The translations under genes and the position numbers were made by a program. From Nostoc sp. HK-01 (GTDB lineage Bacteria; Cyanobacteriota; Cyanobacteriia; Cyanobacteriales; Nostocaceae): 64,000 nucleotides of DNA. This document shows positions 33,750-42,717 of the stretch, piece by piece (position 1 is the first letter of the stretch; every line of letters starts with the position of its first letter). The stretch is taken from the NCBI GenBank assembly GCA_003990705.1, contig AP018319.1, positions 310,001 to 374,000 on the forward strand, given 5' to 3'. Under the pieces are notes generated by a model. That model worked only from the letters and a program-made list of their open reading frames with translations. It did no database searches and was not told where the DNA came from.

Positions 33750-35504
33750 TCATCTAAGTATACGACCCGACTGATGAATTGGAATTTCTATGACAAACTC
33801 AGTTCCTTGTCCTAGTGCAGAATGACAGTACAGCTTGCCCTTGTGATTGCCCACTACAATTTGATAACTAATGGATAAGCCTAAACCTGTCCCTTTCCCG
33901 ACTGGTTTAGTAGTAAAGAAAGGGTCAAATAACTTCGCTTTTACTGTTTCATCCATCCCTGAGCCGTTATCACTAATGTGAATTGAGATAGTTTTGTCTG
34001 CCAAGACTTGCGTAACAATACAAATTGCAGGATTGGTTTTTTGTTGTAATTTGTTATGAGTAGAAGGTTGTTGGTTGAAAGTTAACTCTTCTAAAGCATC
34101 GAGCGCATTTGATAAAAGATTCATGAACACCTGATTCAGTTGACCAGGGTAACACTCAACCAAGGGTAAGTGACCGTAATCTTTAATTACTTCAATTTTG
34201 TCAGAGCCTGTTTGTGCCTTGAGACGTTTTTGCAAGATCAGCAATGTACTTTCAATACCCTCATGCACATTTACTGCTTTAAACTCAGCTTCATCCAGAC
34301 GGGAGAAGTTGCGTAAAGATTGCACAATTCCCTGAATGCGTTCTGTTCCTATTTTCATCGAACTGAGCAGTTTGGGAAAGTCTTGTTTAACAAATTCTAG
34401 GTCAATGGCTTGCTCTGCTGTCTGGATCGTTTCTGTAGAATGAGGATATTGTTGTTGGTAAAGGTCGATTAATTGTAAAAGATCCTGAGTGTAATTGTTA
34501 ACATGAGTTAGATTGCCGTGAATAAAGCAAACTGGATTGTTAATTTCGTGAGCAACACCTGCAACCAGACTGCCTAAAGCAGACATTTTCTCACTTTGAA
34601 TGATTTGTAGTTGAGCTTGCTGTAAGTCTTGGATGGCTTTCTCCAAATCTTGGGCTTGCTGCCGCAGTTGTGCTTCTGATTCCAGTAATGCGGCTTGGGC
34701 TTGCTTTCGCTGGGCTACTTCTTGTTCAAGTTGCTGGTAAGCCTCTACTCGTGTAGCCGCCTGTTGAATTGTCTGGGCAAGAAATAGGATTTCGTTATTT
34801 GGCAATCCACTGGGCATCACATAATGGTCAATGCTGTGACTATCGGTAACGGCTTTATTCAAACGTTGGAGTGGATGTAAGACAAATCGCTGAATCATTC
34901 CTGTCATCAGCACTAGAATGGCTGACATCCCAATGATTAAGATAATGGTAGAGGTAGAGAGAGTTTGCCAAGCTTGATATTGTAGTTCTTGGACATCAAG
35001 AATAGCGATCACTAATCCGCGTCGGTTTGCCTGACCAAACAGTGTGCTGCTAAAGGGCAAAATTTCAACTAATGCTGGCTTACCGTCTATTGAGATTCTA
35101 AAACTTCCTTGCAAGCCTGTTTGGGAAGACTGTTTGAGGACATAAGCCAGTCCTGGGTAAATTGAAGCATAAGGTGGGTTTTCTAGTTCTGCCCCACTTC
35201 TGGCTAGGGTTTGTCCATTTGGACTGACAATCGCAACTTCTATAACCGTTGGTAATGTGGCATAGTTTTGTACCACTCGCTGGATAATGCTCGTATTTCC
35301 CAGTTCGATTAATCCTTCTGTGGAAAACCCAACTCCTTGGGTAATTGATTGGCCACGTTGTTCTAGTTCCTGCTCCAGTTTTGATTGAATCAAAAAGTAG
35401 TTTAATCCCAATGTAGTTAAGCCAACTGTTGCTAAAGAAATCCCGAAACCCATCAGTAGTTGCTGGGATAAGTGATTTTGAGATGGCTGCCTCATAACTT
35501 CCAT
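33750..35504 (-). CDS. Membrane sensor histidine kinase
   Basis: A 584-residue kinase. Two membrane segments (about residues 18-38 and 183-203) enclose a periplasmic sensor of about 140 residues with a PAS/Cache-like core (VIEVAIVSPNGQTLARSG). A HAMP-like region and a coiled coil (about 204-305, QEVAQRKQAQAALLESEAQL) follow. The dimerisation motif is LVAGVAHEINNP with His319, and the ATPase part has a NLLSNALDAL N-box, DNGSGMDE, FFTTKPVGKGTGLGLSIS and GQGTEF. Its start overlaps the 3' end of the solute-binding protein gene by 13 bases, so the two are translated together. No response regulator is adjacent. The C-terminal half is close to that of the kinase at 54335-56554. Confidence 0.92.
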   Translation of the reverse strand: MEVMRQPSQNHLSQQLLMGFGISLATVGLTTLGLNYFLIQSKLEQELEQRGQSITQGVGFSTEGLIELGNTSIIQRVVQNYATLPTVIEVAIVSPNGQTLARSGAELENPPYASIYPGLAYVLKQSSQTGLQGSFRISIDGKPALVEILPFSSTLFGQANRRGLVIAILDVQELQYQAWQTLSTSTIILIIGMSAILVLMTGMIQRFVLHPLQRLNKAVTDSHSIDHYVMPSGLPNNEILFLAQTIQQAATRVEAYQQLEQEVAQRKQAQAALLESEAQLRQQAQDLEKAIQDLQQAQLQIIQSEKMSALGSLVAGVAHEINNPVCFIHGNLTHVNNYTQDLLQLIDLYQQQYPHSTETIQTAEQAIDLEFVKQDFPKLLSSMKIGTERIQGIVQSLRNFSRLDEAEFKAVNVHEGIESTLLILQKRLKAQTGSDKIEVIKDYGHLPLVECYPGQLNQVFMNLLSNALDALEELTFNQQPSTHNKLQQKTNPAICIVTQVLADKTISIHISDNGSGMDETVKAKLFDPFFTTKPVGKGTGLGLSISYQIVVGNHKGKLYCHSALGQGTEFVIEIPIHQSGRILR

Positions 35505-36553
35505 CCTGCTATAGCTTCATTGATAAGTGCGGTATTAATGTTTACATCTTGCCGAATCACTCGACCATGACGTGGATCTGCTTGCAGCAGTTGTACAATT
35601 TCTCCCTTTGCCGAATTGAGACGACCGTCTGCGGCAAACATCCGTCGGTTTAAAATAATATCCCCTTTTTTTAACCCAGCATAATCACTGGCAAAAGACT
35701 CACCACGCTGTCCTAGTTTTTCTCCTACAGTGTTAAACACTTTTGTCGGCTGCGTTTCAACGGCGTGCATCACATCAAACCATGCTAGTATAAATTGCTG
35801 AAGTTGGGCTTGTTTCGTTTTGACTGTACTTTCACTGGACATCAAGATATCAATTACCAGACTGTCGACTTGCTTTGTAGTGTGAACCACATTCCCCTTG
35901 ATACTTTTGGCAGTTTCTCCTAGCATTGGTTCCCACAGCACAGCAGCATCAATCTCACTTGTTCTAATTTTCTCGGCTGCTACTTCATTGGATAAATCTC
36001 GAATCTGAACTTCAGAGGGCTTGATTTGATGAGCTTTCAATGCTTCCAGCAAAATTAAATGGTTGACAGTTCCTAGCTTTGCGCCGACTTTTTTCCCACG
36101 CAAGTCTTCGACGGATTTAATTTCTGGACGGGTAACAATTCCGTCTGCGCCCGCAGAGATATTAGTTGTCATTAATACTACAGGCTGATCATTACCCGGA
36201 TCAACTTGCATCACATCCCAGAAAGACACAAATGCCGCATCTAATCTACCTTTAAGTACGGCACGACTGGAATCTTGTTGGTTATCAAATCGTACTAACT
36301 CAACTTCTAGCCCTCGCTGTTTGAAAATTCCAGAGGGTTGAGCATAGCGTACAATATCAAACCCTGCCCAGCTTGTAATTCCCACCCGAAGCGGTTTGAG
36401 GGATTGGTTTTGTCCAAGACTACAGCCACTGTTCACAAAGGTAAGACAAACAGTGATTATAAACAAACACAACAAGGTAGGCTTCTTGATATCTAACCTT
36501 AATTTTTGCTGCCACCAGATACCCAATTTGCTAATAATCTGAGCAACTTTCAT
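35492..36553 (-). CDS. ABC-type solute-binding lipoprotein (NMT1/SsuA-like)
   Basis: A 353-residue periplasmic binding protein. It has a lipoprotein signal (hydrophobic 26-40, then NSGC with Cys44), followed by the NMT1/THI5-like fold: LRVGITSWAGFDIVRYAQPSG, IFKQRGLEVELVRF, AVLKGRLDAAFVSFWDVMQV, VEDLRGKKVGAKLGTVNHLI, IDAAVLWEPMLGE. Such proteins usually bind nitrate, sulfonates, pyrimidine precursors or similar anions. No permease or ATPase gene is near; instead the gene overlaps a histidine kinase, so it probably acts as a ligand sensor that presents its cargo to the kinase rather than as a transporter part. Confidence 0.9.
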   Translation of the reverse strand: MKVAQIISKLGIWWQQKLRLDIKKPTLLCLFIITVCLTFVNSGCSLGQNQSLKPLRVGITSWAGFDIVRYAQPSGIFKQRGLEVELVRFDNQQDSSRAVLKGRLDAAFVSFWDVMQVDPGNDQPVVLMTTNISAGADGIVTRPEIKSVEDLRGKKVGAKLGTVNHLILLEALKAHQIKPSEVQIRDLSNEVAAEKIRTSEIDAAVLWEPMLGETAKSIKGNVVHTTKQVDSLVIDILMSSESTVKTKQAQLQQFILAWFDVMHAVETQPTKVFNTVGEKLGQRGESFASDYAGLKKGDIILNRRMFAADGRLNSAKGEIVQLLQADPRHGRVIRQDVNINTALINEAIAGWKL

Positions 36554-36822
36554 GACCTACAAATCCTAAACTGGGAACACTATACTTAAAAGCAATAATT
36601 CCCATAAATTGAGTAGGCATAACGTTTCCATTCACACTTGTTAGCTACAACCTAGCCGATTTATAAAACTCAAGTCTTAAGACATGAGTAAAATATCTGG
36701 AAAACAATCAAATTTAACCAAAATTTTACTCAATTTTTCTTCTAATGTACATAAGCGATTGCTAAGATGATTTTCGCTTAATTTTGTCGTTCCTTGTCAT
36801 TTAAACAACTGGAGCAACAAAA

Positions 36823-36873
36823 ATGGGCTGGCTGATTAATTATCTGAAAAAGTTATTCAAAAATGAAACGTAA
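36823..36873 (+). CDS. Possible 16-residue amphipathic leader peptide
   Basis: ATG 36823 is preceded by GGAG at good spacing and encodes MGWLINYLKKLFKNET, a short amphipathic peptide, with its stop 11 bases inside the next gene. The next gene's own start at 36863 has no clear ribosome binding site, so translation may be coupled. Could be chance. Confidence 0.35.
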   Translation: MGWLINYLKKLFKNET

Positions 36874-37921
36874 AACAGAATCTTCTTGGACGATAGCAAA
36901 CCTTTTTTTTGCTTGCGGCATCAGTGTATTGAGTGCGAAATTAGTAACAGCCGCTGTGACATACAATGTGTGGCCTAACAACACAACTGTAGTCACTGCG
37001 GATGGCTCCAACCAGTTTGGTGGTAATCTCAGTGGTTTATTCTACGAGCCAACCACGGGAACACAACAAGCGGTATTGTGGGGAGTGCAAAATTCACCAT
37101 CAAAACTCTATAACTTGGTTTGGAACGGTAGTAACTTTATCAAAAATACTGCTAATGGTTGGAGTTCGGGAAAAACGTTACGTTATCCCAATGGGACTGG
37201 TGCGCCGGATGCGGAAGGAGTGACCAAAGCCGAGCTTTCTTCAACGACTATCTATGTTTCGACTGAGCGAGATGGCAGTGGCTCAAACCGTTTCAGCGTA
37301 CTGAGTTATGACATTAGCAGTAGTGCCACCACTCTCAATGCTACGAGGGAATGGAACTTAACTTCTAATTTGCCAACGGTTAAATCCACTAACCTCGGCT
37401 TGGAAGCGATCGCTTGGGTGCCAGATAGTTATTTACAGGCTAATGGATTCATTGATGAAAGTACCAATCAGCCCTATAATCCAGCCAATTATCCGCTACA
37501 TGGTACAGGATTATTCTTCGTGGGACTGGAAGCAAATGGACAAATTTACGCCTACGCACTTAATTCTGATTCTACATACAGACGTATTGCTACGATCGCA
37601 AGTGGTAATGCACAGATAATGGATTTATCTTTCGACCGTGATAATCAGACTTTATGGGCATATTGCGACAACAATTGCAATAACCGTTCAACTTTATTGT
37701 CCATCGATACTACAGTTGGTTCGCCAACGAAAGGCAAATTCATCATTAACAAAGGTTACGAACGTCCAAGTTCAATGCCTAACATCAATAATGAAGGCAT
37801 TGCTATTGCGCCAAATTCTGAATGTACCAACAATTTAAAACAATTCTTCTGGGCAGATGATTCTGAAACTAATGGTCATGCGCTTCGTCGAGGCACAATT
37901 CCTTGTGGACGATTGTTTTAA
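36863..37921 (+). CDS. Secreted beta-propeller-like protein
   Basis: A 352-residue protein with a signal peptide (residues 10-30, NLFFACGISVLSAKLVTAA). The mature part is beta-rich with repeated Gly/Asn/Ser turns: GNLSGLFYEPTTGTQQAVLW, APDAEGVTKAELSSTTIYVS, LGLEAIAWVPDSYLQANGF, GTGLFFVGLEANGQIYAYAL, DLSFDRDNQTLWAYCDN. This fits the esterase-like phytase / SdiA-regulated propeller group, which binds or hydrolyses unknown extracellular substrates. Four Cys lie near the C-terminus. A hairpin at 37941-37976 follows its stop. Function is inferred from fold only. Confidence 0.65.
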   Translation: MKRKTESSWTIANLFFACGISVLSAKLVTAAVTYNVWPNNTTVVTADGSNQFGGNLSGLFYEPTTGTQQAVLWGVQNSPSKLYNLVWNGSNFIKNTANGWSSGKTLRYPNGTGAPDAEGVTKAELSSTTIYVSTERDGSGSNRFSVLSYDISSSATTLNATREWNLTSNLPTVKSTNLGLEAIAWVPDSYLQANGFIDESTNQPYNPANYPLHGTGLFFVGLEANGQIYAYALNSDSTYRRIATIASGNAQIMDLSFDRDNQTLWAYCDNNCNNRSTLLSIDTTVGSPTKGKFIINKGYERPSSMPNINNEGIAIAPNSECTNNLKQFFWADDSETNGHALRRGTIPCGRLF

Positions 37922-37940
37922 CTAGAACGAACGCAGATAT

Positions 37941-37976
37941 ATAAGCTCCCAAGTTTTCGCCTAATTGGGAGCTTAT
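37941..37976. terminator. Hairpin downstream of the secreted propeller gene
   Basis: ATAAGCTCCCAA and its perfect complement TTGGGAGCTTAT form a 12-bp stem with a 12-base loop. There is no T run, so it may be a weak or Rho-assisted terminator. Confidence 0.6.
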
Positions 37977-38024
37977 CTGCTTAAAGATTTCTAATGTGAA
38001 CTAAGCTAGATAGAACACATTTGC

Positions 38025-38564
38025 TCACAAAATAGTTAATGTCTGAGGCCCACCAAGAGTAGAAAGACCTTGATTGAAGCAAGCTGTGAGATTTGTTCCT
38101 AAGAGGGTTATGGTTCTCTGTACTGTTCTTCCTTTAAACAAACCGTCAGTAACAGTTCCGGTAGAGGTCAGGAGCAGTTGACCATTAATTAGATTCAGAG
38201 AAGTAAAAGTGTAGCTTACTTGGCTAGACTGTCCAGTATTCCAATTATATGTAATTGGATAGGCTGGAAAACTCTGGATATTGTTACAAGAGGTCGCAAA
38301 CGTCACTGTAAAGTTGTAAGTTCCAGAGATAATTGGTTGCGCCCCGATACATTGTCCGACAGAGCCTTGTATGGAGACTGTAGTATTTTGTGTTTGAGTG
38401 GTAAGTGGGGGATTGTAGCTGGCTGTTTCTGAACCTACTGAACAAATTACAGGTAGAAGTTGAGCTTGGGCAATTGATTTAGTTGCCATGAAATCCACAC
38501 CTATGGTTGCGGTCGCAACAGCACAACTGAGGGCTAATGCTCGACGACGAAAATTAAAGTTCAT
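38025..38564 (-). CDS. Secreted hypothetical protein
   Basis: A 179-residue protein with a signal peptide (RRRALALSCAVATATIGVDFMATKSIAQA, cleavage near AQA-QL). The mature part is Thr/Ser/Gln-rich and beta-like (LTTQTQNTTVSIQGSVGQCI, GTYNFTVTFATSCNN, QVSYTFTSLNLINGQLLLTS), with five Cys that could form disulfides. No known family. It is convergent with the propeller gene at 36863; both are exported. Confidence 0.6.
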   Translation of the reverse strand: MNFNFRRRALALSCAVATATIGVDFMATKSIAQAQLLPVICSVGSETASYNPPLTTQTQNTTVSIQGSVGQCIGAQPIISGTYNFTVTFATSCNNIQSFPAYPITYNWNTGQSSQVSYTFTSLNLINGQLLLTSTGTVTDGLFKGRTVQRTITLLGTNLTACFNQGLSTLGGPQTLTIL

Positions 38565-38764
38565 GAAACTAACCTGGACTAAAATTAAAAACAGTAAAGT
38601 AGCTGTAAAAAATATTAATTAGTACTTTAATTAACATTTTTTACAGCATAAATACTGAGGAATTTAAGTAAAATATTACAAACTAGCAAAAGATACAAGG
38701 ACAGTTAAGACAGTTAAGAGAATCAAGAAAAAAATTTAAGAAATTGATTTATCTTTTGCTCAGT

Positions 38765-38870
38765 CCACAGTCAAATCTGCGTGATCACCTTAAACTCCTG
38801 CATCCGTTCATCCCAAAAACGCAAAAGCACCCCATGTGTAAGCAACTGCAACAGATTCAGAGCTTAAATA
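38765..38870 (-). pseudogene. CyRepA1-type replicase relic, fragment 5
   Basis: The + strand text from GTGATCACCTTAAACTCCTG onward corresponds to 51450-51530 of the replication gene (the QEFKAITLQHR region read backwards), with several changes. It abuts the next relic at 38880. Confidence 0.75.
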
Positions 38871-38879
38871 TCACTCTCC

Positions 38880-39442
38880 AACCGGAAACCTTTGCATCAT
38901 CTCCCGCAACTCAACAGCCTCCCCATCCGGCGTATAAACCACGTTACCCGACATCGCCAGCACGATCCTCTGCCGCCTCGCCCACTCAAACCAAGCACTA
39001 ACATCTGCGGTAACGGTATTCTTGCCCTTAGCCCCACTCTTGCAGGAGTTTATAAACAAGCCAGTGGGATTATCACACCAGCCTTCTGCGATGTCTACGA
39101 CAAGCCGCAAAGCGTCTACGCATCCTTCACTCTAGCAATCGCCCCGGCTACATTATCCCAATGCTTCTTGATCACCCCCAAGCACGGCTGAGGATTGATC
39201 CGCAACCGCCTCAACTCGTTACAAACCTCCGCAATTTCCTGTTTAGGCACATTAAAATCAGCTTTAGCACCCGCCTCGGAAAGCTCCTCCTCATGATGGT
39301 CTTCCTCGTTAGTTGAGTAGTCCAGTTCTGGTTCATCAACGAAGTGAGAAATCTGGGGTTGCTCTGGCTCTGGGGTAATGCAGATATGCCACCTGAATTT
39401 TCTAATCAAACTGGGCATCTTAAGAATAGTTGTAATGCCCAT
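38880..39442 (-). pseudogene. Plasmid replication-associated protein, 3' part, broken by mini-repeat
   Basis: Two open frames on the minus strand (39442-39116 and 39110-38871) form the C-terminal part of one protein: AEVCNELRRLRINPQP, then KKHWDNVAGAIARVKDA, then GWCDNPTGLFINSCKSG and a final MSGNVVYTPDGEAVELREMM. The NPTGLFI-type segment is what I associate with the DnaD-like tail of plasmid replication proteins. A mini-repeat (39088-39122) lies between the halves. A short homologue of the last part is at 49904-50110. Upstream regions of the gene are missing. Confidence 0.6.
39088..39122. repeat. Palindromic mini-repeat, copy B (inverted)
   Basis: GCGATGTCTACGACAAGCCG, then CAAAGCGTCTACGCAT; inverted, this is nearly the same as 56714-56749. 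It interrupts the replication-associated relic. Confidence 0.75.
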
Positions 39443-39800
39443 GACTATGAAAATCTTGAATTTCCTAAAACCAAAACCAGCTCAACCGACGATTGAAAGC
39501 TATGGGCAAACGGGAAGTGGGCTAGAGCTTGTTCAGATTCAGCCGATTATGGAATGGCTATTCGCCAGCTTGCTGAATGCTAGATATTATGGCAAGTCGC
39601 ATATCATTTGGTACAACAGCAATCAACTAGAGCCGAGTTTAGAGCAGATGTTGAAAAAAGCAATGCGCCGGGGTGAGCCAGTTTTTCTTTGTCGCTGTGG
39701 TTCTAGGGTATCGCCATTACCTGAAGTATACTATTGGCGGATGATGGGCGAATATCCTTCAATGCGAATGTATCAACTCGAAGTTAGATCTGACCAGTAA
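39441..39800 (+). CDS. Conserved hypothetical protein, copy 2 of duplicated gene
   Basis: A 119-residue protein, nearly the same as the product of 959-1318; the start at ATG 39441 is where the two copies begin to agree. Differences are few (AGYYG to ARYYG, HNGD to YNSN, FLYRCGF to FLCRCGS, and the last residues). The 3' flank, including the terminator at 39988-40015, is also shared. It lies directly downstream of plasmid replication relics, and the duplicated block continues to the right with WD40 and nuclease genes. Confidence 0.7.
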   Translation: MTMKILNFLKPKPAQPTIESYGQTGSGLELVQIQPIMEWLFASLLNARYYGKSHIIWYNSNQLEPSLEQMLKKAMRRGEPVFLCRCGSRVSPLPEVYYWRMMGEYPSMRMYQLEVRSDQ

Positions 39801-39987
39801 TTAGCTGGCTTGGGTGAGGTGTAGAGTCAGGATATCTATAAATCTTAAGATTTTATTAAGTAACTACCTAGAAAAAATGGGTAGTTTCCTGACTATCTTT
39901 AACTAATCGATTCAAGGATAATTAATTGTATAGAAAACCGCTGGCAAAGATTTTATAGCTGGCATTTAACAAACCGCATACAAAACT

Positions 39988-40015
39988 AAGCCCTGAATTT
40001 TTATCAGGGCTTTTT
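39988..40015 (+). terminator. Rho-independent terminator of copy-2 gene
   Basis: AAGCCCTGA, A/T loop, TCAGGGCTT and a T run, the same as at 1515-1543. Confidence 0.85.
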
Positions 40016-40100
40016 AAATATAATCAATCTGGTATATTCCAGTTTGTAAATAGTTGAATAGCAAGTATTAAATTAATATTAAGTAGAACCTCTGTCTAGT

Positions 40101-41180
40101 ATGAAATTAAGTTTTCTATATAAAACCTTAACATTAGTTAGCCTTTGCTTACCTATAGCCTTGAGTATGATTGCTAACTATCGGGTGATAGCAAATACGT
40201 CTAATACTCCTACAAATACAGAACAACTAAAGCGACTAAAATTAACTTTATCAGGACATACTGCACCTGTGCGTGCATTGAATCTTTCTTCCAATGGTCA
40301 AGTTTTTGCTAGTGGTAGTGATGATAAAACAATCAAACTGTGGAATCCAGCTACAGGCGCGTTAATTCGCACTTTAACTGGACATAAGGAGCGCATTAAA
40401 TCAATATTGATTACTCCAGATAATCAAACTCTGATTAGTACAAGTTTCGATAACACTATCAGATTTTGGAATATACAAACAGGCTCAGAAGTTCGCATAA
40501 TTGGTGAAAAAACAGGTGTGAGCGCAATGTTGTTAACCCCTGATGGACAAACTTTAATTAGTGGTAGTGGCGATGGGACTATTAAATTTAGAAATCTCAA
40601 AACTCGAAAAATAGATCGGATATTGAAAGTAGAAACAACAGTACTTGCCATTAATCGTGATGGTAAAACCCTCTACAGTGGAGGTGAAAATGGTGGTAAA
40701 ATTCGAGTTTGGAATTTAGTAACAGGTAAACAACAAAACAGTTTTACTCCACCATTACCGAGAAAAGAAGACCTCATTAGTGGTTCGGAACGAGCATCAG
40801 CCCCAATTACACTTGCTGTTAGTAATGATGGGAAAATGCTTCTGAGTGGTGGTTACGACGATAGTTTTCAATCAGGTGGAGTCAGAACTACAGATGGTAA
40901 AAGTTTTAAAGCTTGGGAGTTGACTACAGGAAAGCTAGTTCATAACTTGTCGTTGGGTACGAGTATTGATGCGTTAATTATCAGTCCCGATAACAAAACA
41001 TTTGTTACTGGCGGGTTAGGTAGAGAAATTGTAGTGCGCGACATCAAAACAGCGAAATCAGTTATGGAACTGACTGGACACGCAGGTGGAATTTATGGGC
41101 TGGCGATAAGTAGTGATGGCAAGACTTTATATAGCGGTAGTGGTGATAAATCTATTAAAGTTTGGCAGATAAAACCTTAG
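40101..41180 (+). CDS. Secreted WD40-repeat protein
   Basis: A 359-residue protein with a signal peptide (TLTLVSLCLPIALSMIA) and about seven WD40 blades. The first blades are canonical (LSGHTAPVRALNLSSNGQVF, ASGSDDKTIKLWNPATGALI; LTGHKERIKSILITPDNQTL), later ones are weaker, and the last is again standard (LTGHAGGIYGLAISSDGKTL, GSGDKSIKVWQIKP). A single beta-propeller acting as a protein-binding platform outside the cytoplasm is likely. Partners are unknown. It lies between the duplicated small gene and the nuclease gene. Confidence 0.9.
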   Translation: MKLSFLYKTLTLVSLCLPIALSMIANYRVIANTSNTPTNTEQLKRLKLTLSGHTAPVRALNLSSNGQVFASGSDDKTIKLWNPATGALIRTLTGHKERIKSILITPDNQTLISTSFDNTIRFWNIQTGSEVRIIGEKTGVSAMLLTPDGQTLISGSGDGTIKFRNLKTRKIDRILKVETTVLAINRDGKTLYSGGENGGKIRVWNLVTGKQQNSFTPPLPRKEDLISGSERASAPITLAVSNDGKMLLSGGYDDSFQSGGVRTTDGKSFKAWELTTGKLVHNLSLGTSIDALIISPDNKTFVTGGLGREIVVRDIKTAKSVMELTGHAGGIYGLAISSDGKTLYSGSGDKSIKVWQIKP

Positions 41181-41264
41181 TTGAGTGAACAGGCTTGATC
41201 CACATCACAGATGCAGAAGTAAACACAAGTTATCCTTGATACGCAAAAATCAATGTTTACTTAG

Positions 41265-41951
41265 ATGAACCAAGCCAGTATTCTCGCAGCATCCCTACTG
41301 CTACTTTCTGGAATGCCAACCGTAGCGCAAACGAGTCTCCCCAAGATGACAGTGGTTAGCGTGGGTGATGGTGATACTTTGAGAGTACACAATCAACAAG
41401 GGCAACCAGTGACCATCCGCTTGGCTTGCGTTGATGCACCCGAACTCAAACAGAACCCTTGGGGACAGCAGTCTAAAGCTCGCCTCCAGCAATTACTGCC
41501 AGTAGGTAAATCTGTGCAAGTTCGATCAATTGAGCGCGATCACTACAAAAGACTTGTGGCTGAGATTTTCGTGAATAACCGTTCGGTAAACCTAACAATG
41601 GTGCAAGAAGGACAGGCTGTAGTTTATCGGCAGTATCTCCAGGGGTGCAACAGTACCAAAAACCAGTTTCTGCAAGCTGAGGCTGATGCCAAAGGTAAAA
41701 GATTGGGATTTTGGAATCAATCACAGCCGACTATGCCTTGGGATTTCCGGCGAGGTCAAAAGCCAACTCAAGCAACAAATACGCGATCGCCGCAGGTGCA
41801 ACAATGCGATCAGTCGTACCCAGATATTTGCATTCCGCCCAATTCGGCTGATTTGAATTGTCCTGATATTCCCTACCGCAGATTTAAAGTGCTTCCACCA
41901 GATCCGCACGGGTTTGATAGAGATGGGGATGGTGTGGGTTGTGAACGGTGA
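41265..41951 (+). CDS. Secreted thermonuclease (SNase fold) with Excalibur domain, copy 2
   Basis: A 228-residue exported nuclease. Signal peptide MNQASILAASLLLLSGMPT, cleaved near VAQ. The staphylococcal-nuclease fold shows VSVGDGDTLRVHN, RLACVDAPELKQNPWGQQSK and RSIERDHYKRLVAEIFV, which contain the Asp, Glu and Arg residues used for Ca2+-dependent cleavage of DNA and RNA. The C-terminal part has paired Cys and a final Excalibur motif (FDRDGDGVGCER), a calcium-binding DxDxDG loop. This is the intact paralogue of the IS-split gene at 11072-12832, with similar upstream DNA. Confidence 0.93.
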   Translation: MNQASILAASLLLLSGMPTVAQTSLPKMTVVSVGDGDTLRVHNQQGQPVTIRLACVDAPELKQNPWGQQSKARLQQLLPVGKSVQVRSIERDHYKRLVAEIFVNNRSVNLTMVQEGQAVVYRQYLQGCNSTKNQFLQAEADAKGKRLGFWNQSQPTMPWDFRRGQKPTQATNTRSPQVQQCDQSYPDICIPPNSADLNCPDIPYRRFKVLPPDPHGFDRDGDGVGCER

Positions 41952-42176
41952 TTATGAGGACTGGCCTGTTAAAATTTTGATAGTAATTCCGTCAAGGGAA
42001 ATAACAATCGAGGTAGAGGTAATAGTAACAACCCTTTAATAGCTTAAAAGCATTAAAGTCAACTAGAAATTCTCAATGTTATATTAAGGCGTAATTTTGG
42101 ATATAGCGGCAACGCTAGTTCTGAGTAATGATACTCATGCTCAAGCTTGGGTATCAAACGATTTACAGGTAGCTTT

Positions 42177-42662
42177 ATGGCAGTTATTGACCAGTCATTG
42201 TTCATACTGAAGTTGTTTGCTGTGCTAGGTTGTGGACTGATGGCAGGAGTTTTCTTTGCTTTCTCAACCTTCGTCATGAAAGCTTTGGAGAGAATAGAGC
42301 CAGCACAAGGAATTAAATCTATGCAGTCGATCAATATTACAGTGATTAATCCATTGTTTATGGGTGTGTTTTTAGGAACAGGTGCAGTTTGTGTTTTTAT
42401 TTTGGTTTGTTTATTTTTGGGATGGTATAGGCTTAATTGGCTCTATTTGCTAGTTGGTAGCTTACTCTATCTGGTAGGTACATTAGGTGTAACAATTGTC
42501 TTTAATGTTCCGCTCAATGAAGCACTAGCAGTGGTGAAGCCAGATAGTACTGATGGAATCCAGTTATGGTCTAGTTACTTAAGAGATTGGACGTTTTGGA
42601 ATCACATTCGAGCCGCCGCCGCACTTTCCGCATCAGCATTGTTTACACTGGCTCTTCACTAG
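42177..42662 (+). CDS. DUF1772 (anthrone oxygenase-like) membrane protein
   Basis: About 161 residues from ATG 42177, which has ACAGGTAG upstream; an in-frame TTG at 42147 is less likely. Four membrane segments (LKLFAVLGCGLMAGVFFAFS, MGVFLGTGAVCVFILVCLFL, WLYLLVGSLLYLVGTLGVTI, and a last one near AAAALSASALFTLAL). Family residues NVPLNEALA and W-x-x-Y ... W-x-x-WNHIR are present. Members are annotated as anthrone oxygenases or as unknown membrane proteins. It is unrelated in function to its neighbours. Confidence 0.88.
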   Translation: MAVIDQSLFILKLFAVLGCGLMAGVFFAFSTFVMKALERIEPAQGIKSMQSINITVINPLFMGVFLGTGAVCVFILVCLFLGWYRLNWLYLLVGSLLYLVGTLGVTIVFNVPLNEALAVVKPDSTDGIQLWSSYLRDWTFWNHIRAAAALSASALFTLALH

Positions 42663-42717
42663 CCAGTAGTACAATTTTGAATTAATTTGCTTGAGTTGTT
42701 TTTTAAATTAGCAAGCC

